A DNA stretch of 11,969 bases from JAJPJX01 sp964568355 (GTDB lineage Bacteria > Acidobacteriota > Terriglobia > Bryobacterales > Bryobacteraceae). Positions 1 to 5,962 of the stretch are shown piece after piece. Position numbers and translations under genes: made by a program. The stretch covers positions 1 to 11,969 of the forward strand of contig CAZMRK010000437.1 of assembly GCA_964568355.1 (NCBI GenBank), written 5' to 3'. The notes below the pieces were generated by a model. It was not told where the DNA came from, ran no database searches, and saw only the letters and a program-made list of their open reading frames with translations. The number at the start of each line of letters is the position of its first letter. The stretch's first letter is position 1.

Positions 1-234
1 CGCGGAAGCCGGATGATCCGCCCCGGAATTCTCCAGCACCAGCCCCGCGGTCTTCGCTTTCTGATTGTGGCAAGCCGTACAATACCGGTCGAGAAAGGCC
101 TGCCTCGAACCGGAAGAAGAGTCGGCGCCCGCCGCGATCAAAACCGAAGCCGCAATCACCGTACACACCGGAACCCGCCGCCAATAATTGCCGACGTGAA
201 AATATGATTTTCGACCCGTTACAACAGGCGGCAT
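1..234 (-). CDS. Exported c-type cytochrome, N-terminal part (cut by the left window edge)
   Basis: An open frame of 78 codons runs from an ATG at 232-234 to the window edge without a stop. After a basic start (residues 1-20, with R19 R20) comes a hydrophobic stretch (about 21-36, VPVCTVIAASVLIAAG) that looks like a signal peptide or membrane anchor. The heme c attachment motif follows: C52-T-A-C55-H56 in the context FLDRYCTACHNQKAKTAGL. That context resembles the N-terminal cytochrome domain (PSCyt1 type) of large multi-domain proteins common in Acidobacteriota and Planctomycetes; this family placement comes from memory of those sequences and the rest of the protein is not visible. Heme attachment implies a periplasmic location. 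A promoter candidate at 270-298 places transcription about 28 nt upstream of this ATG, which supports the start. The Shine-Dalgarno is poor (GAAGGGT directly before ATG), so a GTG at codon 23 cannot be excluded. Confidence 0.65.
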   Translation of the reverse strand, partial: MPPVVTGRKSYFHVGNYWRRVPVCTVIAASVLIAAGADSSSGSRQAFLDRYCTACHNQKAKTAGLVLENSGADHPASA

Positions 235-269
235 ACCCTTCTCGGTGCAGCGATCGAGCGCTATCCGGA

Positions 270-298
270 ATGCTATCACCCCCACCAAATCAGGTCAA
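270..298 (-). promoter_or_regulatory. Sigma-70-like promoter for the cytochrome gene
   Basis: On the minus strand, a -35 box TTGACC (293-298, five of six consensus positions) and a -10 box TAGCAT (270-275, four of six) are separated by exactly 17 bp. Transcription would start near 263, leaving a leader of about 28 nt before the ATG at 234. It is the best match seen in the 182-bp gap between the cytochrome and the neighbouring operon. Confidence 0.5.
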
Positions 299-363
299 TC
301 GACGGTCCTGATGTAGCATCGTAACCGTTGCCCAATAGGAAACAACGCCGCAAAACGGGGGCT

Positions 364-400
364 GGCACGAATTTCGCCGCATTTGCGAAAATTCGTTGCC
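364..400 (-). terminator. Bulged hairpin after the five-gene operon, candidate terminator
   Basis: GGCACGAATTTCGC (364-377) pairs with GCGAAAATTCGTTGCC (385-400) over 14 base pairs with two single-base bulges, around a 7-nt loop. It begins 16 nt downstream of the stop codon of the last gene of the minus-strand operon and lies ahead of the cytochrome promoter, where a terminator is expected. Only a weak T-rich run (GTTTT) follows on the minus strand, so it may be a 3'-end stabilising structure rather than a classical Rho-independent terminator. Confidence 0.45.
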
Positions 401-416
401 TGTACCCGGTTTGCCC

Positions 417-1508
417 CTACGTCAGTTTCGCTCTCCCCTCGATCGCCCAAACCTCCTCCACCGCCGTGCCGCGAACCCCATACGCCACCTCATGCAAATT
501 CACTGCCGGGCAAATATGATTCGGAATAATACGCAAACGGTCCCCCACGGCCAGTGAACGTCGCGCCTCCCGCGTGTCCAGGTATCCATGCTCCTCATTC
601 ATGCGGTAAAACAAGGCCTCCGGAGTCTCCACCACATGGCCGAAGCTCACCCGCGTCTCGTAGAGCGGAAGGTCGGAAGAAAACGTCTTCGACCCCCCAT
701 CTACAATGATCCTCTCCGGCGCGGCGCACGATACTACGGTAACCAGCACCGAGGCGGCACAATCCTCCAGCCCGCAAGCCCCACAGTTCACCGTATTGCG
801 ATCGTTGAAGATGTACGTCCCCGCGCGAATCTCGTTGAGCCCGGGTACCGGATGGGAAAGAAACAACGTCGGCGTCGACCCGCCGCTGACAATGCTCGGA
901 GGCATCCCCGCCCGCTCCAGTTCCCCGACAATCCAGGTAATCATCGATCCCAACTCGCTCAGAGCCTGATCGGCGGCCTCACCCAATCGCAGAATGTGTC
1001 CGGGGAAAAAGGAGATCCCCTGGAAGGAGAGATGGGGAAGCTTCCGGATAAACTCCGCTAGTTCCGGTACGGCCTGAGGAGCAATCCCCACCCGGCCAAA
1101 ACCGACGTCCACCTCTACCAGCACGCCGATCGTAAGCCCCGCTTCTGCCGCCGCGCTCGAAAGCTGCCGGGCCGCCTCCGCGCTGTCCAGCGTGACGGTC
1201 ACCTCCGCCTTGCGCGCCACCTCCATCAATCGCTGCAATTTGGAACGGCCCACAATCGGATAGGCGACCAGTAGATCGCGCGGCTCGGCCCGCAGCATTA
1301 CCTCGGCCTCTCCCACTTTGGCGACTGTCAGCCCGGCGGCGCCCAACTCCAACTGGCGCCGGCCCAGCGCTGGAATCTTGTGCGTCTTGGTATGCGGCCG
1401 GAGGCGCAATCCATGGTTCCGCGTGTATTCCGATGCTTCGCGGAGGTTCCGCTCCATGATGTCCAGGTCAATCAGCAAAGCCGGCGTTTCCAGCTCGTGA
1501 ATCTGCAT
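417..1508 (-). CDS. D-serine dehydratase / D-threonine aldolase-like PLP enzyme (fold-type III)
   Basis: A 363-residue cytoplasmic enzyme of the alanine-racemase-like (fold-type III) group that acts on D-amino acids or D-3-hydroxy amino acids. The N-terminus HELETPALLIDLD is typical of the family. K41 in RPHTKTHK is the expected PLP Schiff-base lysine, and SGGSTPT (208-214) fits a phosphate-binding loop. The C-terminal domain carries H331-I-C333 (in PNHICPAVNLHE). In characterised relatives the equivalent metal pair is His-x-Cys in zinc-dependent D-serine dehydratase and His-x-Asp in D-threonine aldolase, so dehydratase-type chemistry is favoured, though specificity cannot be read from sequence. 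The ATG at 1506-1508 gives a family-typical start. The only good Shine-Dalgarno (AAAGGAG, 1525-1531) overlaps the stop codon of the upstream permease and is 16 nt away, longer than usual, suggesting translational coupling. It is the last gene of the operon. Confidence 0.85.
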   Translation of the reverse strand: MQIHELETPALLIDLDIMERNLREASEYTRNHGLRLRPHTKTHKIPALGRRQLELGAAGLTVAKVGEAEVMLRAEPRDLLVAYPIVGRSKLQRLMEVARKAEVTVTLDSAEAARQLSSAAAEAGLTIGVLVEVDVGFGRVGIAPQAVPELAEFIRKLPHLSFQGISFFPGHILRLGEAADQALSELGSMITWIVGELERAGMPPSIVSGGSTPTLFLSHPVPGLNEIRAGTYIFNDRNTVNCGACGLEDCAASVLVTVVSCAAPERIIVDGGSKTFSSDLPLYETRVSFGHVVETPEALFYRMNEEHGYLDTREARRSLAVGDRLRIIPNHICPAVNLHEVAYGVRGTAVEEVWAIEGRAKLT

Positions 1509-1529
1509 AAGGGAAAACTATTCTCTCCT

Positions 1530-2546
1530 TTACCTTGGGCCCGCCGAACCGGCGAGAAATACGGCGGCCAGGAGAACGGCCAGCCCGGCGTAAAGATATC
1601 CCCTCACGCTCCAGCCCATCTCCTTCCACTCGGCGGTAAACAGCCCCAGCGCATTCGCGCCGAGCACGGAGCTCGAAACCAGAATCGGCCAGCCCACCGT
1701 CGCTCCTCTGCTTCCCATCAGGTGCGATCCTTCGCTGTAAAAACCCACCGAGAGGATCCATAAGCAAGCCATCACCGCGGCGTGCGCCCAGTTCCTCCGG
1801 TGCGACCGCATCAAGCCGAACGAGCCGTTACGCCGGAACAGGTACGAGCAATACACCAGATTCGGCAAAAAGCCGGCGCCCATGATCGGCGCCCATACCG
1901 TAAAGCTGGCGCCGAGCGCTCCCGCCCCCGCGCGCTGCGCCGCTGCCGTCAGGTCGGTCGTCACGGCGAAGCCGATGTTGAAGCAGGCCGAGAGCACGCC
2001 GCTCAAAAGACAGATGCCCAGTCCCCGGCCGAAAGAGGTCTTCCTTAGAATGTGAAAATCGGCCGAGTCCGCCAGCCGGTCCCGCTTCTTCCCCGCCACC
2101 GCATTGAGCAGCAGGCCGGCGATCACCAGCACCAGGCTACAGGCCAGCTTCACCCCACGCTCGGTGGCAAAGATGTCCGGCTCTAGCCACAGTGCCGGGA
2201 TCAGCGTGCCGAACACTGCGGTCGTGCCCATCACGATCGAATAGCCCAGCGACAACCCCAGGGCGGAGATCCCCAACCCGAACAGCACCGAGCCAATGCC
2301 CCACGCCAACCCCAGCGCCGAAACAGAGAGCAGTGTGGAAACCGGAACCATGCCATAGATCCCCGCCAGATCTCCGGCCAACGTCCACGCCGCCATCCAC
2401 GGCAACACCACCAGGCCCAGGATGCCGAACAACGACCAGATGTTCTCCCACTCCCAGCCCTTCACCAACTTCATGGGATAGGTAAAAATCCCGTTGAGGA
2501 CCCCACCCAAAAACACCGTAAGAATCCCCGCCGCCGCTGTCTCCAT
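1530..2546 (-). CDS. rhaT: RhaT-type (L-rhamnose/proton symporter family) sugar permease
   Basis: An integral inner-membrane protein of 338 residues, close to the 344 residues of E. coli RhaT, with about ten hydrophobic segments along its length. Recognisable RhaT features are the first helix followed by YPMKLVKGWEWENIWSLFGI, the segment LAWGIGSVLFGLGISALGLS with a following GYSIVMGT, and EWKEMG near the last helix. E. coli RhaT carries L-rhamnose with protons; members of the family in soil bacteria are found with many sugar-related clusters, so the substrate here is unknown and the symbol denotes the family only. I chose the ATG at 2544-2546 rather than the in-frame GTG at 2561, because the GTG lies inside a repeat (2553-2596) and the protein from this ATG matches the family start. 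No Shine-Dalgarno precedes the ATG at normal distance; the nearest GGAG is in a hairpin loop of the repeat, 37 nt upstream. Confidence 0.85.
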   Translation of the reverse strand: METAAAGILTVFLGGVLNGIFTYPMKLVKGWEWENIWSLFGILGLVVLPWMAAWTLAGDLAGIYGMVPVSTLLSVSALGLAWGIGSVLFGLGISALGLSLGYSIVMGTTAVFGTLIPALWLEPDIFATERGVKLACSLVLVIAGLLLNAVAGKKRDRLADSADFHILRKTSFGRGLGICLLSGVLSACFNIGFAVTTDLTAAAQRAGAGALGASFTVWAPIMGAGFLPNLVYCSYLFRRNGSFGLMRSHRRNWAHAAVMACLWILSVGFYSEGSHLMGSRGATVGWPILVSSSVLGANALGLFTAEWKEMGWSVRGYLYAGLAVLLAAVFLAGSAGPR

Positions 2547-2552
2547 AAGTTT

Positions 2553-2596
2553 GTAGCGCACGCTTCAGCGTGCCGCGTCGAGACTCCTCTCGACGC
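2553..2596. repeat. Double-hairpin intergenic repeat, copy 1
   Basis: A 44-nt element fills the gap between the amidohydrolase stop codon and the permease start. The first hairpin is GCACGCT-TC-AGCGTGC (2558-2573). The second is a perfect 9-bp stem, GCGTCGAGA (2575-2583) with TCTCGACGC (2588-2596), closed by the tetraloop CTCC. Positions 2553-2581 are identical to 4862-4890. In the minus-strand transcript the second loop reads GGAG. It resembles the REP-like palindromic elements of other genomes; no mobility gene is present. Confidence 0.85.
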
Positions 2597-2599
2597 AGC

Positions 2600-3814
2600 T
2601 CAAGCGCTCCGCTCGATATACCGGATCACCTCAAGATCGCTCTCCCGAAACGTCCGTAGCACGATCGGAAGACTGCCCGCCTCGATCCATTCGCCGTCCT
2701 TCACGGTAAGAACCGGCCGGATTCGCCTGCCCGCGCGTTCGATTCGCAAATGCGCATCCTCCAGTGCAAAATCGCCCTCCTCCAGCTCGAATACAAACAA
2801 ATCCGCCGCCGCTCCCACACGCAGCGTGCCCAGTTCCTGCTCCCGGCCAATGGCTTTTGCCGGAGCCCACGTCGATTTCAAAATCACGTCCTCCAAAGAC
2901 ATGCCCATGTGCAGAAACTTCGACATCGTCGTCGGCATATCCATGGCCCACCGCTCCACCGAATAGCGGTGCAAGTCCGTGCTGATGGTATCGGGATAGA
3001 AATGAAACTCGAAGGCCCGCCGTGCCGTCTCCCAGCGGAAGCTGCCGGAGCCGTGGCCCACGTCGAAGATCACCCCCTCGCGCCGCGCGCTCACCGCCTC
3101 GGGGATCATCCCGTCGCTGAAGACAATGCCATCTCCGCGGCCCTGGAAACAGTGCGTCACGATATCCCCCGGCCGCAGCCGCCGTAGGATCTCCGGTGTC
3201 GGCGCTCCTTTCCCGATATGCACCATCAGCGGGACACGGCAGGTATTCGCGGCCTCCAGAGCTCGCTCCAGCGCCGGGATCCCATTCGCCCCGGTCATCG
3301 CCCCCTCCCGGATCTTGACCCCAACCAGCACCTCCGGGTGTTCGGAGATCACCTGCGCCGTCTCCACCGGTCGCGCATATCGCAGGTCCTCCAGCTCTCC
3401 TACCAGAAAAGTGGGAATCCCCATCGCGGCGACGTTCAGAAAAGCCAGAAGCCGGGCCCGCGAGGAAACCATCCGGTTGCGCCGGAACTCCTCGAAGTTG
3501 ATGAATCCGGTGGTGCCGGCATCAATGGCCGTCGTCACCCCGCTATTCAAGCTGATGGCGGGATCCAGGCCGTAAGCGCTCCCTTCGTACCAATGTCCGT
3601 GGAGATCGATCAGCCCCGGACAGAGATACCGGCCCGCCAGGTCTCGCTCCACCCGCCCGGCGCCCGGCGGCAGCGTCCCACCCACCGAGGCGATCTTCCC
3701 GGAGCGGATTCCCAGGTCGCCCCTCGTATTCAGCCCCTGTGAAGGGTCGAGAATCCGGGCGTTCCGAAGTACGAGATCGAAGGGATCCTGATCGGTGCGG
3801 AGAACCGGCTCCAT
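2600..3814 (-). CDS. Amidohydrolase/deacetylase family metallohydrolase
   Basis: A 404-residue amidohydrolase-superfamily enzyme, expected in the cytoplasm, with a TIM-barrel core flanked by a small beta domain. Metal-binding residues are in the expected order: H72-x-H74 in the CPGLIDLHGH motif, K167 in VGVKIREG (the lysine that becomes carboxylated to bridge two metals), H199 in LMVHIGK, H221 in VTHCFQG and the catalytic D280 in STDLH. The beta domain closes with LRVGAAADLFVFEL (331-344). The overall pattern matches the COG3964 subgroup; a characterised member is known to act on N-acetyl-D-amino acids and acetylated hydroxy acids. The exact substrate here is inferred, and a dihydroorotase or allantoinase role is unlikely because no pyrimidine or purine genes are nearby. 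Only 4 nt separate the upstream oxidoreductase stop from this ATG, so the two are probably translationally coupled. The final 20 residues (LRTFRESDLEVIRYIERSA region) are a tail beyond the usual fold. Confidence 0.85.
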   Translation of the reverse strand: MEPVLRTDQDPFDLVLRNARILDPSQGLNTRGDLGIRSGKIASVGGTLPPGAGRVERDLAGRYLCPGLIDLHGHWYEGSAYGLDPAISLNSGVTTAIDAGTTGFINFEEFRRNRMVSSRARLLAFLNVAAMGIPTFLVGELEDLRYARPVETAQVISEHPEVLVGVKIREGAMTGANGIPALERALEAANTCRVPLMVHIGKGAPTPEILRRLRPGDIVTHCFQGRGDGIVFSDGMIPEAVSARREGVIFDVGHGSGSFRWETARRAFEFHFYPDTISTDLHRYSVERWAMDMPTTMSKFLHMGMSLEDVILKSTWAPAKAIGREQELGTLRVGAAADLFVFELEEGDFALEDAHLRIERAGRRIRPVLTVKDGEWIEAGSLPIVLRTFRESDLEVIRYIERSA

Positions 3815-3818
3815 GCGC

Positions 3819-4850
3819 TCAGTTCCCGCCCTCGTGCGCGGCCTTCTCGTAGGCGCCCAGCACCAGCGCCATCAACTGCCTGCCCACGCGCCCGTCGGTC
3901 TGGCACGGAATCCCGGTATCCAGGCAATCGAAAAAATGGGTCACCTCGCCGGTGAAGTCCAGGCCCTCGTCGCTGTCCACCAGCAGCTTCCCTGGCGGCG
4001 AAACCTCGATCCGGGATTGAAACGGACAGTCCGGACCCTCGTTGACCAGGCTTCCCAGCCGGTCCATCGTCAAGGTCAGCGTGGCCTTCTCGCAATACGC
4101 CCGCACGGTGTACCACGTCTTCGGCATCGCCGAAGCCCACGTATGCCGCGTCGTGGCGACAATGCCGTTTTCGAACTTGAGAATGGATACCGCCGTATCC
4201 TCGCCCTCCATGTTCAAGCCCGCATGGGTGCCCACCATCGAAACCGTTCGCACCGCTCCGCCGATCCACAGAATCACATCCAGCATATGCGGCGATGCCG
4301 AAAAGAAAACGCCGCCGCCCAGCGATTCCTTCTTCGCAATCCATCCGGAATCGGCGTACCCTCGCAGATTCTCGTCCATCATGGCGTCCAGCAGATATGG
4401 CTTCCCGAATTCGCCCGATTCGATCAACTCTTTGAAGGCGCGCGTCGTCTTCCGGAACCGGTGCGGCAGCGCAATCATGAGCAGCTTGCCCGTTGCATCG
4501 GCTTTGGCGATCATCCGGTCGGCTTCGTCCAGCGAAATCGCCATGGGTTTCTCCAGAAATACATGGCATCCCGCATCCAACGCCTCCAGCGTAGCCTGGC
4601 AGTGCAGGTGGTGCGGCAGCAGGATGAATACGCTCTCCACATCCGCCAGGCCTTCCCGGTAGTCCGAAAGGCGCGAGATAGGCTCGGCCTGCCCCAGTTC
4701 CTTCACAATCTGGCAGGCAACCAGCTCCGTGCGATCCGGCTTCGGATCCGAAACCCAGGCCACTTCCACTCGCTCGCGGATGGCAGCCAGAGCCCGCACA
4801 TGAAAAGGCGCCACCCATCCACACCCGATAAGTCCGATTCGATGCTTCAC
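3819..4850 (-). CDS. Gfo/Idh/MocA family NAD(P)-dependent oxidoreductase (GTG start)
   Basis: A 343-residue dehydrogenase of the glucose-fructose oxidoreductase / inositol dehydrogenase family, which oxidises or reduces sugars, cyclitols and related compounds. The Rossmann motif is at the very N-terminus (IGLIGCGWVAPFH, 5-17) and D35 at the end of the second strand favours NAD. The family hallmark E100-K101-P102 holds the catalytic lysine. The second domain has GGGVFFSASPHMLDVILWIGG with H188 and D191, the usual active-site pair. The start is the GTG at 4848-4850: it lies 5 nt after a perfect GGAGG (4856-4860) and puts the Rossmann strand at residue 4. An in-frame ATG at 4913 would add 21 basic residues encoded by an intergenic repeat and can be discarded. 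It is the second gene of the operon. Substrate unknown; the neighbours suggest a sugar or amino-sugar derivative. Confidence 0.88.
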   Translation of the reverse strand: MKHRIGLIGCGWVAPFHVRALAAIRERVEVAWVSDPKPDRTELVACQIVKELGQAEPISRLSDYREGLADVESVFILLPHHLHCQATLEALDAGCHVFLEKPMAISLDEADRMIAKADATGKLLMIALPHRFRKTTRAFKELIESGEFGKPYLLDAMMDENLRGYADSGWIAKKESLGGGVFFSASPHMLDVILWIGGAVRTVSMVGTHAGLNMEGEDTAVSILKFENGIVATTRHTWASAMPKTWYTVRAYCEKATLTLTMDRLGSLVNEGPDCPFQSRIEVSPPGKLLVDSDEGLDFTGEVTHFFDCLDTGIPCQTDGRVGRQLMALVLGAYEKAAHEGGN

Positions 4851-4855
4851 GCAAT

Positions 4856-4860
4856 CCTCC
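4856..4860 (-). promoter_or_regulatory. Shine-Dalgarno that fixes the oxidoreductase GTG start
   Basis: The minus strand reads GGAGG, then ATTGC, then GTG AAG CAT CGA. Perfect complementarity and 5-nt spacing make the GTG at 4850 the start rather than the ATG at 4913. Confidence 0.8.
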
Positions 4861-4861
4861 C

Positions 4862-4905
4862 GTAGCGCACGCTTCAGCGTGCCGCGTCGACGCTCCCGTC
4901 GACGC
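4862..4905. repeat. Double-hairpin intergenic repeat, copy 2
   Basis: The second copy of the 44-nt element, between the stop codon of the exported protein (4916) and the Shine-Dalgarno of the oxidoreductase (4856-4860). Hairpin 1 is identical to copy 1. Hairpin 2 is GCGTCGACG (4884-4892), loop CTCC, CGTCGACGC (4897-4905), again a perfect 9-bp stem. Relative to copy 1, two stem pairs have changed on both sides (G-C to C-G and A-T to G-C), which preserves pairing. Confidence 0.85.
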
Positions 4906-4915
4906 CCTGGCATTC

Positions 4916-5824
4916 CTACAACGCCTCGCCGCCGACCTTATGAATCCACCGCCGCGTCCAGTCCACCGTCTCCAGCCCCCGGTCGCACAGCCAGCTTCCG
5001 CAGAAGATAATACCCTCGATACGCCCTTGACGCAGCAATTTCAAACCGGTCTCGCACTGTTGCTCCATCGCCGCGATCGGCATCGGCTTTTTGGCGCCGA
5101 AATCCCACATGAAGCATCCCAGTACTCGCCGTTTCTTCGGCAGCAGCTTATCCATGCGATCCAGCGTCCCGCCGATCTCCGGAACATTCTTCCCGTGCCA
5201 GATCCAGACCTGCACCACATCGCAAAGCTCCAGGTGCGGAACCAGCGTCGGGAAGGAATCTTCCGCGATCTGGTGTTCATAGAGCACCACCCACAGGTCC
5301 AGCCGCTTGCCGCCGCGTTGCAAGCTCTGCCGGACGCTGCGCAATTCGTCCAGGCTCAAGTCGGCGACCTGCCCTGGCTTCCAGGTCTTGCGCTTCACAA
5401 AGAAATCATCCATCACCACCCCGGTGATGTTCGGCGTCTTGAAAGCGAAATCCAAAACGGCGCGCCGCTCGGCTTCCGGAGTGGTCTCCTGGGGGTCCAC
5501 GATCGACCATGCCACCTGCTCGAGCGATTGGAACGGGACGGCATACTGCTCCAGGGACCGGATATCCGGCTGCCCGTGCAACTGAATCATGAATACGTTC
5601 GGAATCGAAAGATAAAAAGCCGCCTCCGCCGGTGTGATGCGGGACTGCTTGGGTAGATTGTACTGGCCGTTGTAGCTGCCGGCTACATGCGACCACAGCC
5701 AAAAGCGGTCGCGCACCGTCTTTCCACTGGCAGCGGAGAGCGCGCTCGGGCCAAGAGGGCTCGCGAGAAGCGGCGCGGTTTTGAAAAGGTCGCGTCGGGT
5801 CAATGGTGCGAAGTTGGGTGGCAT
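4916..5824 (-). CDS. Tat-exported protein of unknown function, first gene of the operon
   Basis: A 302-residue protein of a family I do not recognise with certainty. The N-terminus has a clear twin-arginine signal, LTRRDLFKTAPLLASPLGPSA (R10 R11, F14, K15), so a folded product is probably exported to the periplasm. The mature part alternates strand-like and helix-like segments, such as PNITGVVMDDFFV (131-143), KRLDLWVVLYE (173-183), CDVVQVWIW (201-209), RRVLGCFMWDFG (232-243) and IEGIIFCGSWL (269-279). This rhythm suggests a TIM-barrel, possibly glycosidase-like, with D139/D140 and D241 as acidic residues at strand ends; that is inference. The start is the ATG at 5822-5824, 5 nt after GAGGAGG (5830-5836). 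An in-frame ATG at 5929 would place 35 extra residues, encoded by the AT-rich promoter region, before the Tat signal and is rejected. Its place at the head of the operon suggests a first extracytoplasmic step on the substrate. Confidence 0.75.
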   Translation of the reverse strand: MPPNFAPLTRRDLFKTAPLLASPLGPSALSAASGKTVRDRFWLWSHVAGSYNGQYNLPKQSRITPAEAAFYLSIPNVFMIQLHGQPDIRSLEQYAVPFQSLEQVAWSIVDPQETTPEAERRAVLDFAFKTPNITGVVMDDFFVKRKTWKPGQVADLSLDELRSVRQSLQRGGKRLDLWVVLYEHQIAEDSFPTLVPHLELCDVVQVWIWHGKNVPEIGGTLDRMDKLLPKKRRVLGCFMWDFGAKKPMPIAAMEQQCETGLKLLRQGRIEGIIFCGSWLCDRGLETVDWTRRWIHKVGGEAL

Positions 5825-5829
5825 GGCAT

Positions 5830-5836
5830 CCTCCTC
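5830..5836 (-). promoter_or_regulatory. Shine-Dalgarno that fixes the start of the Tat-exported protein
   Basis: The minus strand reads GAGGAGG, ATGCC, then ATG at 5824. This decides for the short form beginning MPPNFAPLTRRDLF, which places the twin-arginine motif at residues 10-11 as expected. Confidence 0.8.
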
Positions 5837-5867
5837 AGGACAGGTCCACAGTATATGAAGATTTTTC

Positions 5868-5878
5868 TTGACAGTCAA
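5868..5878. promoter_or_regulatory. 11-bp palindrome, candidate operator
   Basis: TTGACAGTCAA is a perfect inverted repeat of 5-bp arms around one central base. It covers the expected transcription start and part of the -10 box of the minus-strand operon promoter. A repressor bound here would block that operon. No second copy was noticed in the window, so the binding protein is unknown. Confidence 0.35.
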
Positions 5879-5893
5879 TATATAAAATGATAA

Positions 5894-5905
5894 GTGGTAT
5901 AACAA
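5894..5905. promoter_or_regulatory. Imperfect palindrome resembling FadR-family GntR operators
   Basis: The minus strand reads TTGTTATACCAC, a 12-bp imperfect palindrome (four of six positions symmetric). It differs at two positions from TTGGTATACCAA, the symmetric core known for UxuR/ExuR-type GntR regulators. It overlaps both the -35 of the minus-strand promoter and the extended -10 of the plus-strand promoter. A GntR/FCD regulator gene lies nearby at 9442-10236. The match is short and could be chance. Confidence 0.3.
5895..5903 (+). promoter_or_regulatory. Extended -10 promoter for the TonB-dependent receptor
   Basis: TGGTATAAC fits the extended -10 form TGnTATAAT with one mismatch. The region at -35 is weak (TCAATA, 5875-5880), which extended -10 promoters tolerate. 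Transcription would start near 5910, about 53 nt before the receptor ATG. Confidence 0.4.
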
Positions 5906-5962
5906 TCTGACTATCAGCCCAAACTGCACTCCGCGTAGGGCGACGGATCAAGGAGTTCTGCC

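Larger units (their letters stand above)
5877..5905 (-). promoter_or_regulatory. Sigma-70-like promoter for the five-gene operon
   Basis: On the minus strand, TTGTTA (5900-5905, four of six) and TATATT (5877-5882, five of six) are spaced by exactly 17 bp in a markedly AT-rich patch. The predicted start near 5870 leaves a leader of about 46 nt to the ATG at 5824. Confidence 0.5.

Noticed and set aside
2547..2561. GTG start at 2561 for the permease
   Set aside because: It lies within the hairpin of the repeat; the ATG at 2546 gives the family-typical N-terminus.
3730..4865. Two long overlapping frames (374 codons on minus, 356 on plus) across the oxidoreductase gene
   Set aside because: Both are shadows of a clear Gfo/Idh/MocA gene in GC-rich DNA. 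Their translations are rich in Arg, Gly and His without domain motifs.
4851..4913. N-terminal extension of the oxidoreductase from an ATG at 4913
   Set aside because: The 21 added codons are read from the palindromic repeat, and a GTG with a perfect Shine-Dalgarno at 4850 places the Rossmann motif correctly.
5868..5873. Perfect TTGACA on the plus strand as a -35 box for the receptor
   Set aside because: No -10-like hexamer stands 16-18 bp downstream. The hexamer is better explained as one arm of the palindrome at 5868-5878.
5825..5929. N-terminal extension of the Tat-exported protein from an ATG at 5929
   Set aside because: It would translate the AT-rich promoter region and bury the twin-arginine signal. 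The ATG at 5824 has a strong Shine-Dalgarno.
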